DNA of 64,000 nucleotides. Source: Flavobacterium sp. JAS. GTDB taxonomy: Bacteria; Bacteroidota; Bacteroidia; Flavobacteriales; Flavobacteriaceae. The notes beneath the pieces were generated by a model, which was not told the origin of the DNA, did not search any database, and was given only the letters and a program-made list of their open reading frames with translations. Below, one piece after another: positions 26,128 to 34,527 of this stretch. Each line of letters opens with the position of its first letter. The first letter of the stretch is position 1. The stretch covers positions 1 to 64,000 of the forward strand of contig NZ_JAJMOX010000007.1 of NCBI RefSeq assembly GCF_020991455.1. The letters run 5' to 3'. The translations under genes were made by a program, and so were the position numbers.

Positions 26128-26826
26128 TTAAAAGTTTAAATTTAAAAGCACTAGTTTATTCTGGATAGTTATTAATTCTTGCATTGATTTTTTTAAATCA
26201 GCTGGCATATTATCAATTTCCTTTTCTCTGGCATAAAACTCCTTTTCATCTTTGTAATGTGAAATACTTACTAAAAGATTTTTATCCTGAAAAACAGGCA
26301 GCCTTGGAAAATCATTTTCAGTCATTTCACTCACCCAAAGTGTTATATCTTCCATTTTTGAATTTTTAAGAAAAGGAATATATGCAGTCTCAAATTGGTC
26401 AATGACTTTTTCAAGTGTGCTGTTACAAATATAAAAATCTACAACGGTAAATATTTTCTCGGTTTTTAACACCCCACTATTAACTTCTTTTTTTAATGGC
26501 CGTAACAAATAAACATTATCAGAGTTTATCATCATCTCGTTTGCTCCTTTGCCGTATTCTTTCCAGGTTGCGCTATTAATATAAAAATCATTCAAAAATT
26601 TAAATCTGGTTTTCATATCGGTAAAACCACGAAACCAAACAAACCTGTCGTTTACGTCATTAATTTTGAATTCTCCCAATGTGTAGCCACCCAATTCATC
26701 CATTTGGGCAACAAATTTCGAGTGGAAATAATCGCGAAACTTATCGGTTAAATTTGGTTTTAATAAATAATTCCGGATTTCAAGTACTTTTATGTTTTCT
26801 GAATTTTGCTGGGCTAAATTACTCAT
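26128..26826 (-). CDS. NIPSNAP-family protein
   Basis: 232 residues. KVLEIRNYLLKPNLTDKFRDYFHSKF at the front and WFRGFTDMKTRFKFLNDFY are the NIPSNAP ferredoxin-like pattern; the second half (TVVDFYICNSTLEKVIDQFE) looks like a second copy. These small alpha-beta proteins resemble EthD-type dimers; biochemical roles are mostly unknown. It starts the minus-strand run 26826-23877 and has a cluster of repeats upstream. Confidence 0.85.
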   Translation of the reverse strand: MSNLAQQNSENIKVLEIRNYLLKPNLTDKFRDYFHSKFVAQMDELGGYTLGEFKINDVNDRFVWFRGFTDMKTRFKFLNDFYINSATWKEYGKGANEMMINSDNVYLLRPLKKEVNSGVLKTEKIFTVVDFYICNSTLEKVIDQFETAYIPFLKNSKMEDITLWVSEMTENDFPRLPVFQDKNLLVSISHYKDEKEFYAREKEIDNMPADLKKSMQELITIQNKLVLLNLNF

Positions 26827-26884
26827 ATTGTTTTGTGTATTTACTAATTGGTTTACAAGGAACTAAACGATGTTTTCTCAACAG

Positions 26885-26916
26885 AGACCAGACAGGTTTT
26901 AAAACCTGTCTGGTCT
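26885..26916. repeat. 32-bp perfect palindrome
   Basis: AGACCAGACAGGTTTT is followed at once by its exact complement, with no spacer. No U tract follows, so it is not a typical terminator. Its core CAGGTTTT-AAAACCTG resembles the CAAGGTTTT/AAAACCTTG cores at 46134-46234, which suggests one dispersed palindrome family. Confidence 0.65.
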
Positions 26917-26947
26917 AACCATAGTTTATTTAAAATATTACCCACTC

Positions 26948-26961
26948 CCGATAGCTATCGG
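26948..26961. repeat. 14-bp palindrome CCGATAGCTATCGG
   Basis: A perfect GC-containing palindrome in AT-rich intergenic DNA, 31 bp from the 32-bp palindrome. I recall this word as frequent in flavobacterial intergenic regions. Its function is unknown. Confidence 0.5.
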
Positions 26962-26988
26962 CACAAAGAACAAAAAAGATTTTTATTT

Positions 26989-27072
26989 CATGCAGATTTG
27001 GCAGATTAAGCAGATTTAAAACGGAATCATTATCTGCGCGCATTTGCTTAAATCTTTTTAAAATCTGCGTGA
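26989..27072. repeat. Degenerate inverted repeat built from GCAGATT units
   Basis: TCATGCAGATTTGGCAGATT with AAGCAGATTTA at the left is roughly complementary to GCTTAAATC and AAAATCTGCGTGA at the right. GCAGATT recurs in both orientations. With the two palindromes before it, it forms a ~190-bp repeat cluster between the NIPSNAP and HxlR genes. Confidence 0.5.
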
Positions 27073-27188
27073 AAAAATTAAACACATAGACTTATTTAAA
27101 CATATAGAAACAATTGTATCCAACGGTTAATCTTTTCATTTTTTGCTTTAAAGCTTTAACAAATAAAGTAATTTAATATCTTTACAAC

Positions 27189-27213
27189 AAGTACGTACAT
27201 TTAAGTACTTAAG
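27189..27213. promoter_or_regulatory. Candidate HxlR operator
   Basis: AAGTAC is repeated at 27189 and 27203, and TTAAGTACTTAA (27201-27212) is a perfect 12-bp palindrome. It lies about 50 bp upstream of the HxlR gene start. HxlR proteins bind such short dyads as dimers; the assignment is by position. Confidence 0.4.
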
Positions 27214-27263
27214 ATACCAAAAATATACTATTATTGATTATCAGTAATTTAAAAATAATATAA

Positions 27264-27590
27264 ATGGAAAAAAATTTAAAAAAAGCATATTGTCCGGTTG
27301 ATTATGCTTTTCAAAGAATAGGCGGAAAATACAAAGGAAGAATTTTATGGTATTTAAAAGATGGTTTGATGAGATACGGTGAATTGAAAAAAATTGTTGA
27401 AGGCATAACTCCAAAAATGCTAACGCAAACACTCAAAGAGTTAGAAGCCGATGAATTAATTTCAAGAAAAGTCTATGCTGAAGTTCCGCCTCGAGTTGAA
27501 TATACTCTTATTGAAAATGGAATAGAATTAATCCCTTTTATCAACCAAATGAGAATCTGGGGTGAAAAGCAAATGAGTTTGAATAAATAA
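27264..27590 (+). CDS. HxlR-family winged-helix transcriptional regulator
   Basis: 108 residues. CPVDYAFQRIGGKYKGRILWYLKDGLMRYGELKKIVEGITPKMLTQTLKELEADELISRK is the family signature, including the conserved N-terminal Cys (C10) that senses electrophiles or redox state in some members. It is followed after 20 bp by an AraC-type gene and then two enzyme genes on the same strand, which it may control. Confidence 0.93.
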   Translation: MEKNLKKAYCPVDYAFQRIGGKYKGRILWYLKDGLMRYGELKKIVEGITPKMLTQTLKELEADELISRKVYAEVPPRVEYTLIENGIELIPFINQMRIWGEKQMSLNK

Positions 27591-27610
27591 TTGAAGTAAC
27601 TTACTATATT

Positions 27611-28378
27611 ATGCAATATCACTACGAAGTAAATACTCCTGAAAAAGATTTATTGCTGCCTTATATTTATCAATACATTCATTTTTCTTCTTCGAATGAA
27701 AAATTATTGCAAAAAAACTTATGGCCTAGCGCTAATGCCTCTTTGATCTTTAATTTTAAAAAGACAAAACTTAACGACAAATTAAGTCCTGTTGCTGTTG
27801 TAGTGGGATTGCATGACAAGATTCACACAATACAACCTGATGAAAATGATATTGATACTATTATCATTCATTGCTCTCCTGTGGTTTTTTCTCTTTTTAA
27901 CAGCACAAAAAGCTCCTCTTTAACGAATAATAGTATCGATGCAAAAGACATTTTTGGAGAAGCCATCAACTCACTATCCATAGCACTTCAGCTGAATAAA
28001 AACACAAAAGAAAGGCAAAATATGCTGGACACTTTTTTTATCGGTTTACTAACTAGTATTACAGAACAAACTTCGTGTTTTACAAAACTTGCAAGAACTA
28101 TTCAATCTGATCCTGAATATAAAATAATACTGGGATCAGAGATAAGCTACCGACATTTATCCCGAATGTTTAAGCAGATTATAGGGGTTAATATTCAAAC
28201 TTACAGACGTTTGGCCCGGTTTGAATTGGCAAAACAATTGCTAATCAACGAAACAAATGCTTCATTAACAGGTGTTGGATATCAATCTGGTTATTATGAT
28301 CAGGCTCATTTTGCAAGAGAATTCAAAAAACTATCCGGTTTAACAGCAAAATACTTTGGTCCGCTCTGCTCTGTTTAA
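27611..28378 (+). CDS. AraC-type regulator with a shortened DNA-binding domain
   Basis: 255 residues. The N-terminal part resembles the DUF6597 sensor (LPYIYQYIHFSS, KNLWPSANASLIFNF). The second helix-turn-helix is good (TGVGYQSGYYDQAHFAREFKKLSGLTAKYF). The first is compressed (KIILGSEISYRHLSRMFKQIIGVNIQTYRRLARF) and appears to lack a few residues, so DNA contact could be unusual. It probably acts with the HxlR gene 20 bp upstream. Confidence 0.85.
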   Translation: MQYHYEVNTPEKDLLLPYIYQYIHFSSSNEKLLQKNLWPSANASLIFNFKKTKLNDKLSPVAVVVGLHDKIHTIQPDENDIDTIIIHCSPVVFSLFNSTKSSSLTNNSIDAKDIFGEAINSLSIALQLNKNTKERQNMLDTFFIGLLTSITEQTSCFTKLARTIQSDPEYKIILGSEISYRHLSRMFKQIIGVNIQTYRRLARFELAKQLLINETNASLTGVGYQSGYYDQAHFAREFKKLSGLTAKYFGPLCSV

Positions 28379-28461
28379 TTTTTAAGTTTATTTCGTGTAT
28401 GTCCGTTGTGTACAATTTTATGCCGGTAATGCAGCATAATTTTGCTTAAAAATATTCAACA

Positions 28462-28971
28462 ATGGAAACAATTCTTTATGTAGCCGTTTCGGCCAACGGA
28501 CTAATTTTACTAACAAGCGAAAACAATTACCAAGTACCTCTTGAGTTATTACAAGATTGTATGGGGCTGGCACACCAAACAGGAAATATGGTTATCGGGT
28601 TAAATACCTACCGCCTATTTTCTAGTAATCCTAATGCTCTTGAAGCTTTTAAAGGTGTAGAAATTGCGGTACTTTCTGCAAGTTGCAAAGAAGAACTCGA
28701 AGGAGTTACTGTTCTAAAAAATATAGATGCAGTTATGGAATTTTATCAAGTAAAAGGACATTCGAAAATATTTGTTGCCGGAGGTGCTTATACCTATCAA
28801 TCTTTTCTAAAAGAAGGTCACGCTGATGAATTTTATATCAACTATCTCCCTATTTTGACAGCTGCGGGAGCGCTTCTTGTTAGTCAAATGCCATCTGATA
28901 AAACTCTTGAATTAAAAGAAAATAAACTTATTGCAGAAAATATTGTTCAACTGCATTTTACAACAAAATAA
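28462..28971 (+). CDS. Dihydrofolate-reductase-like (RibD C-terminal domain) protein
   Basis: 169 residues with the DHFR/RibD-C pattern: MVIGLNTYRLFS, IAVLSAS, KIFVAGGAYTYQSFLKEGHADEFYINYLPIL. It lacks the conserved folate-site motifs, so it is not the housekeeping DHFR. It probably reduces a small substrate with NADPH. Its stop overlaps the start of the next gene by one base, so the two are translationally coupled. Confidence 0.82.
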   Translation: METILYVAVSANGLILLTSENNYQVPLELLQDCMGLAHQTGNMVIGLNTYRLFSSNPNALEAFKGVEIAVLSASCKEELEGVTVLKNIDAVMEFYQVKGHSKIFVAGGAYTYQSFLKEGHADEFYINYLPILTAAGALLVSQMPSDKTLELKENKLIAENIVQLHFTTK

Positions 28972-29675
28972 TGTCAGTTTTCGAAAACATTAAAATGAAA
29001 AGAGCAATAGTATTTGGCGCTACTGGTTTTGTAGGTTCTGAATTACTTTCGGAATTATTAGACAATTCGATTTACGAAGAGGTAACTGTTGTTGTAAGGA
29101 AGCCCATAAATAGTACTCACCCTAAATTGAAGGTTTTAATAGGTGACTTTAATTCTATACCGGGGTTAATTGAAAAAATTATCGTCGATGATATTTTTAT
29201 TGCACTTGGAGCCATTCAAAATAGCAAACAAAGTTCAGTTGAATTTTATCAAATTGATCATGATTACCCAGTTATAGCAGCAAAAAAATTAAAAGAAAAT
29301 GGAGCAAAATCTGTTTTTCTGGTAACGGCTGCCGGAGCAAATCCAAATTCAAAAATCAAGTACGTAAAAACAAAAGGAGAAACCGAGAGAGATATTATTG
29401 CATTAGATTTTGACTACACTCATATTTTCAGACCAACTATGATTGTTGGAAATAGAAAAGATAAACGTCCGTTTGAAAAAATTGGAATGATGATATGGAA
29501 ACTTATCTATCCTGTTTTTATTGGAAAACAGACTGATTATAAAGAAATTGACGGAAAAGAGATCGCAAAGGCAATGAATAATGCTGCACTAAATCAGACA
29601 CAAAAAGTTAAGATTTATAATTGGAAAGAAATGAAATTTTATGCTAATTCCAACGAAGCAATTCAACTTGAATAG
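28971..29675 (+). CDS. NAD(P)H-binding atypical short-chain dehydrogenase
   Basis: 234 residues; a second ATG at 28995 gives MKRAIVFGATGFVGSELL, the nucleotide-binding GATGFVG motif directly at the start. IDHDYPVIAAKKLKENGAKSVFLVTAAGA and KTKGETERDI (the usual YxxxK is replaced by VKTKGE) place it with NmrA/HIM1-type Rossmann proteins. It may be a reductase or a redox sensor. It ends the plus-strand set HxlR, AraC, DHFR-like, SDR. Confidence 0.85.
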   Translation: MSVFENIKMKRAIVFGATGFVGSELLSELLDNSIYEEVTVVVRKPINSTHPKLKVLIGDFNSIPGLIEKIIVDDIFIALGAIQNSKQSSVEFYQIDHDYPVIAAKKLKENGAKSVFLVTAAGANPNSKIKYVKTKGETERDIIALDFDYTHIFRPTMIVGNRKDKRPFEKIGMMIWKLIYPVFIGKQTDYKEIDGKEIAKAMNNAALNQTQKVKIYNWKEMKFYANSNEAIQLE

Positions 29676-29732
29676 AAGTATTAATACATTTCGATCAGTC
29701 AATATTGAGTGAAAAAGATATCACCCTTTAAA

Positions 29733-29776
29733 AATAATGAAGCCTGCAAAATTTAAATTTTGCAGGCTTCATTATT
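29733..29776. terminator. 44-bp perfect palindrome, bidirectional terminator
   Basis: AATAATGAAGCCTGCAAAAT and the rest of each 22-bp arm are exactly complementary with no spacer. It separates the plus-strand gene ending at 29675 from the minus-strand gene ending at 29807, so it probably terminates both. Confidence 0.75.
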
Positions 29777-29806
29777 AATTCCCCGGCCTTTGCTACATGG
29801 ATTATA

Positions 29807-30055
29807 TCATTTGTAAAATGTTATCATATCATTTAGATTTTCTTTATTAATAAATGCTGTAATGTATTCCTGTACTTCATTACTTGTTTCAGCAGGTGTT
29901 GCAAAAGAATTGATATGAAATTCATCGTCCTGATCCAAAATATGAATTATTTCGGTGTATCCATTGGAAATTAAACTTCCTTTTAACTTAATTATATTAA
30001 ACTGTTGCTGACCATCTAATTCCTTGCGTACTTTTAGTTTTATAGCTTTTTCCAT
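29807..30055 (-). CDS. Conserved-looking small protein of unknown function
   Basis: 82 residues from ATG at 30053-30055 (MEKAIKLKVRKELDGQQQFN); the frame is open to 30160 but the extra 35 residues are hydrophobic, AT-driven and unlikely to be coding. It is acidic toward the end (EVQEYITAFINKENLNDM), with no signal peptide or membrane segment. It follows the patatin gene on the same strand, 116 bp after its stop, so it could be an accessory protein. I do not recognise a family. Confidence 0.55.
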   Translation of the reverse strand: MEKAIKLKVRKELDGQQQFNIIKLKGSLISNGYTEIIHILDQDDEFHINSFATPAETSNEVQEYITAFINKENLNDMITFYK

Positions 30056-30171
30056 GGTAAGATATTTTAAATTAATAAGCCAATGATTATTCTCAAATAT
30101 AAATATTAATTTCTTAAAATTTATTTCAAAAACAAGATATAAAACTTTATTTATCAACACATTAATAACAA

Positions 30172-31359
30172 TTATTGAAGTTGTTTTTTAGAAGCAACCT
30201 CACTATTCGAATCAATAATTGAAGTAAGTTCATTAACAATTGCCGTAAAAATAGCACTACCTTCTGTACCATTAAGATAATCTGTTGCAGTCTGAATTAG
30301 AGAATCAACATTAGATTTACTTATATTGTCCATTTGCGATTGGGCTTGTGTAATCGTTGGTTCAAGTCGGTAATAGGATAATCCCGAACTTTCTAGTCCA
30401 AGTATTTGCTGACTTGATACTAATTGTACAGCTTCGGTAATGATTTTTATAATGGCACCATCACCATTTTCTACACCTGTTAAATCGTATAAATCACTAG
30501 CCAGCCAAGGAGCCTCACCCCAATTTCCATTATCCGGATCCGGATCTCCCTGATGAGCCGTAACCAATCCTGCTCCGCCTGGATAAGTACCGGTTCCTAA
30601 CGATACTAAAACTATATCACTCAATGAACTTACTAACTGAGTTCTAAATGCTTCGCTAATAGCCCAGATCGCAGGATTATTAGACATGACACCTCCATCC
30701 AGCGCCCATCTTTCATTTGCTTGTGAATTTGCTCCCTGACCACCTCCTAAATTGGCAACTGGAAAAAATGTTGGAGCAGCGCTTGTAGCTCTTGCCGCCT
30801 CCCAAACCAAATAATCATCTGATGGGTTTGAAGCATCTAGCCAATTAAACAGATATGGACCGTAATCACTTCCTTTTTGCGGTTTGTTAACCACTCCTCC
30901 ACTGCTATTTATGGTATAACTAGTTGTAAAAACATGCTTTGTTCTTCCTTGTAGCACTTGCTCCATATTATTTTTTGCATCATTGAGTGAATAAGACTGA
31001 TATATACTTTGCAAATAAGGCTCAATACCGTTTCCATTACCATCATCACCATAATAAAGTGATACATATTTAAAATCAGCAAATTCTTGGGAAACAAAAA
31101 TTTTATCGCCATTATTCTTATACATTGCAAATATGTCTGATGCAGTCATGGGTTCTACAACCTCTGTTCCATTTGATAATAACGGAGAAGTCAAAGCAGT
31201 TGCAATAATACCTCCTGTAGATGTCCCGCCTATAATATCAAAGATTTGATAACAAGGTAATCCCATAGCGCTAGCGCTTTCTAATTGTTCAAGAAAGTAA
31301 GAAGGTATTATTCCTTTTATACCGCCTCCGTCAACTGTTAAAATTAAAATCTTACTCAT
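30172..31359 (-). CDS. Patatin-like phospholipase (cytoplasmic)
   Basis: 395 residues with no signal peptide. The patatin signatures are complete: DGGGIKGIIPSYFLEQLE (oxyanion GGGxKG), GGTSTGG with nucleophile S47, and DGGVMSNNPA with D221 of the Ser/Asp dyad. It would release fatty acids from membrane lipids, acting inside the cell unless secreted by another route. Divergent from it are an M19-like peptidase and an LCAT-like lipase, also without signal peptides. No nucleotide-cyclase gene lies nearby, so a CBASS-type defence role is not supported. Confidence 0.92.
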   Translation of the reverse strand: MSKILILTVDGGGIKGIIPSYFLEQLESASAMGLPCYQIFDIIGGTSTGGIIATALTSPLLSNGTEVVEPMTASDIFAMYKNNGDKIFVSQEFADFKYVSLYYGDDGNGNGIEPYLQSIYQSYSLNDAKNNMEQVLQGRTKHVFTTSYTINSSGGVVNKPQKGSDYGPYLFNWLDASNPSDDYLVWEAARATSAAPTFFPVANLGGGQGANSQANERWALDGGVMSNNPAIWAISEAFRTQLVSSLSDIVLVSLGTGTYPGGAGLVTAHQGDPDPDNGNWGEAPWLASDLYDLTGVENGDGAIIKIITEAVQLVSSQQILGLESSGLSYYRLEPTITQAQSQMDNISKSNVDSLIQTATDYLNGTEGSAIFTAIVNELTSIIDSNSEVASKKQLQ

Positions 31360-31838
31360 AGCTTTTTATTTTATAATTAAACCATATCATTTTGATAATC
31401 AAAACTATAAAATAGAGATCATTCCTACATAAGTAGAAATACCCGTTTCGATCTGGTTTCAGAAATTTAACACAAAAAACATCGTTTAAGGATTAACTAA
31501 CAAAGCTATCTCACTGATTATCATGCATAATAAAAAAACAAAAAGAGAAAAAAAGGGTAAAAATACCTAGTACTAAAAATTAAAATATTCGTTAATTTAG
31601 CGAGACAATACTTCCTTTATAAAACGAGCATTTCGGATCTCACAGAAACACACTTATTATCACAGAGATGAGCCGAAAACTGCAAATTCTTTTTTAAGTT
31701 TTATTATTATCTGCCAAAGAAAATTAATTAGGTATCATTTTACAAAAAACCGCAAAGTGATATACTTATTTCTAATTCATTTACATAAGTTCCTATCTGA
31801 TTTTTTAAAATTATTAATGAATCTAATACTTTGTTATC
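31360..31838. other. Non-coding divergent region
   Basis: 479 bp between the patatin and M19-like genes, presumably holding both promoters. No clear TTG/TAnnTTTG pair, palindrome or small gene was recognised. Confidence 0.45.
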
Positions 31839-33266
31839 ATGAAATATTTTGTAGATATCCATAGTCATCCCACAATGAAATCTTACGGACACAGTTTTCC
31901 GTTAAAAGAAAATAGTAAAAGTCCGCTTTCTAATAGTTCAATATGGTATTATGATCCGCCAAATTTTTTAGAAAAACTCATTGACCTCATTGGAGGTTTG
32001 GTCAAATACCGACAAAGTAGTTTTTCATCAATGGGTTTTGGAAACACCGGAATAGTATTCGCTTCATTGTATCCAATTGAACGAAGTTTCTTTGATAACA
32101 AATTAGATACAGGCAACTTCAACGACATGTTATTGAACTTTGTAACTTCAGTAGGTAAAAAACGCATAGACTATATTCAGTCTATTACGGACTATTTTCC
32201 TGATCTTGAAAATGAATATAATTATCTAAAGCAATTAGATGGTAAAACGGTGAAACTTGCAGATCGTGCTCAATATCAATATACCCTTGCTAAAAATGCA
32301 ACAGATGTCGATACAATCCTTAACCAAAAAATAATTGAAACCAAAAAAGTTAACGCAATAGCGGTTATTATTACAATTGAAGGTGCTCATGTATTTGGTA
32401 CAGGAATTAAACCCCAAACAAACCATGCCAACCCTATTTATGTTCTGCAAAATGTTGAAAAAGTAAAAAACTGGGTTCATCGTCCCGTGTTTATTACCAT
32501 GGCGCATCACTTTTATAATGAGTTGTGCGGTCAAGCCCAAAGCCTTACTGGTATTGTAAAAAAAACTGTTGACCAAAGTTTTGGTATGAACCAAGGATTT
32601 ACTGAACTTGGAAAAGATGTAGTCGAAAAGCTTCTGGATAATTCTAATAATAAAAGGATTTTAATTGATATTAAACACATGAGTCGTAAATCAAGACTCG
32701 AGTACTTCAATCTGCTTGAAACAAAGTATAAAAATGAAGATATTCCGGTAATTATAAGTCATGGCGCCGTTATTGGTAATGAAAAGGATAAACATCTTTT
32801 CCTGCAGGATGACATTAATTTTTTTGATGATGAAATAATCAAAGTTGCAAAAACCAATGGCCTTTTTGGTCTACAGCTTGATGAAAGACGTATCGTAGCG
32901 CCTGGCGATTATGAATTAAAAAAAACTCATGGAATTGAAAGAAGAAAAGTTCTTTTTCATTCCTCTGTTTTAATCTGGAGACAAATACAACACATTGCTG
33001 AATTACTAGATTCAAAAGGACTTTTTGCCTGGGGTATACAAAGCCTGGGCAGTGATTATGATGGCATGATTGACCCTCTTAACGGTTATTGGACTGCCGA
33101 AAACTACCCTACTCTTTCTGATTATCTACTAAAACAAGCCTACAACTATATGCAAAACAATTCCGGAAATTTAACTCAACTCCATAATCGCATTGATCCT
33201 GAAGAAATTGTAAACCGCGTAATGGGTGATAATGCTTATAGTTTTCTAAAAAAATATTACATTTAA
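31839..33266 (+). CDS. Membrane-dipeptidase (M19)-like metallohydrolase
   Basis: 475 residues. The amidohydrolase-type barrel is shown by the metal site FVDIHSHP (H8/H10), VITIEGAHVFG (bridging Glu), RPVFITMAHHFYNE, ILIDIKHMS, PVIISHGAV and the closing GSDYDGMIDP. This is the order seen in M19 renal-dipeptidase relatives. It is longer than usual (~400) and lacks a signal peptide. It would cleave a dipeptide or similar amide or ester using one or two zinc ions. The LCAT-like lipase gene follows after 33 bp. Confidence 0.85.
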   Translation: MKYFVDIHSHPTMKSYGHSFPLKENSKSPLSNSSIWYYDPPNFLEKLIDLIGGLVKYRQSSFSSMGFGNTGIVFASLYPIERSFFDNKLDTGNFNDMLLNFVTSVGKKRIDYIQSITDYFPDLENEYNYLKQLDGKTVKLADRAQYQYTLAKNATDVDTILNQKIIETKKVNAIAVIITIEGAHVFGTGIKPQTNHANPIYVLQNVEKVKNWVHRPVFITMAHHFYNELCGQAQSLTGIVKKTVDQSFGMNQGFTELGKDVVEKLLDNSNNKRILIDIKHMSRKSRLEYFNLLETKYKNEDIPVIISHGAVIGNEKDKHLFLQDDINFFDDEIIKVAKTNGLFGLQLDERRIVAPGDYELKKTHGIERRKVLFHSSVLIWRQIQHIAELLDSKGLFAWGIQSLGSDYDGMIDPLNGYWTAENYPTLSDYLLKQAYNYMQNNSGNLTQLHNRIDPEEIVNRVMGDNAYSFLKKYYI

Positions 33267-33299
33267 TATCATTTGAATTAATAATAAAAAACAATAATT

Positions 33300-34508
33300 A
33301 TGAAGCCAATAATTTTTATCCCCGGAATTGAGGCCACTGCACTGGTAAATGCCAATACATTCGATTTTGACGTAAAGTGGAATGCATACGACACCATATT
33401 TACATCTCTTGGTACTAAAATTTCCGGGCCTTATATTGAAGAAAAACTACAACAAAATCCTCTTTACGATCAAAACATCAACACGATTGTTGAACGCAAT
33501 CATATTGCACGATTACCATACGACAAAACAATTTATAATATTGCTGCAAAATTTAGCGGCGATCCTGTTTATCTGTTTGGATATGATTGGCGTTTATCAA
33601 ATGCTGTTAATGGTAAAAGACTTGCGCAATATGTAGAATATCTTAAAAATAAATTGCAGGACCATTCTGTAGAAGGATTCAGGTTTATTACTCATAGTAT
33701 GGGAGCTCTTGTCTTCAATTGTTATTTAAGTGAATTAAATGGTAATTACGATGATATTAATAAAGTTGTTTTATGTGCTCCACCATTCCGAGGTTCTCCT
33801 TATGCAGTCATACATGCAATTAAAGGAGATGGAGGTTTGAAAAGTTTTCTAAGCAAAATATTTGGGCGAAATGAAGACATTAGAAAAGTTGTCCGCACAT
33901 ATCCCTCATTATTAGAGCTCGCTCCATGGTATGAAAATTCGATGACTTTTGACGACAATACTCCTGTTGATCTTACGAAACTTGATCATTGGCAATCCAA
34001 TATATGGGATGATATACAACCTCTATTTGAAGCACGATTAACAGCACTAACAGATTTCAGAAATAGACAATTGTTTGATCTTTCAAAATTACCCGATACT
34101 TTACGATCAAGAATGATCATTGTAGTTGGCTCAAAAGACAAGACAATTACAGGACTAAAAGTTCTTAAGAAAAAAGAAAATATTAAAAGTTTTGTCCAAC
34201 TAGACAAATTGGTTACAGGTTCAGGAGACGGAACAGTTCCTTTTGATAGTTCAACAATTTATAAAGATTCTATAAGAACAATTGAAGTAAAAAAAGAAAA
34301 CCTCTTTTTAGAATTTGGCAATAATATTGATTTTCATGGCTTATTTCTTTGTGATAGCCGAGTGCAAAACATAATAAATCGAATGTTTGATGACAATATT
34401 CAAACTGCTTTTACAAGAGACAAGAAAATTAATGAACTTTTTGGCAATAAAAACAAAGATTGGTGGGAATCAATAGGAGATTCTGTTAAAAGTGTTTCTA
34501 CGTTTTAA
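33300..34508 (+). CDS. LCAT/PGAP1-type alpha/beta-hydrolase lipase
   Basis: 402 residues. PIIFIPGIEATAL (oxyanion loop), YLFGYDWRLS (LCAT-family hallmark) and FRFITHSMGALVFN (nucleophile S133 in xHSMG, first Gly replaced by Thr) place it with lecithin:cholesterol acyltransferase-like lipases. GSGDGTVPFDSS and the HGLF near residue 354 supply the late acid/His region. No signal peptide is present, unlike most family members. It probably shares a transcript with the M19-like gene, 33 bp upstream. Confidence 0.85.
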   Translation: MKPIIFIPGIEATALVNANTFDFDVKWNAYDTIFTSLGTKISGPYIEEKLQQNPLYDQNINTIVERNHIARLPYDKTIYNIAAKFSGDPVYLFGYDWRLSNAVNGKRLAQYVEYLKNKLQDHSVEGFRFITHSMGALVFNCYLSELNGNYDDINKVVLCAPPFRGSPYAVIHAIKGDGGLKSFLSKIFGRNEDIRKVVRTYPSLLELAPWYENSMTFDDNTPVDLTKLDHWQSNIWDDIQPLFEARLTALTDFRNRQLFDLSKLPDTLRSRMIIVVGSKDKTITGLKVLKKKENIKSFVQLDKLVTGSGDGTVPFDSSTIYKDSIRTIEVKKENLFLEFGNNIDFHGLFLCDSRVQNIINRMFDDNIQTAFTRDKKINELFGNKNKDWWESIGDSVKSVSTF

Positions 34509-34527
34509 ATTAATTTACCATGCTTCT

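Noticed and set aside
30172..31359. CBASS-type anti-phage system built on the patatin
   Set aside because: No nucleotide-cyclase, ubiquitin-like or HORMA gene nearby; only the patatin family is shared.
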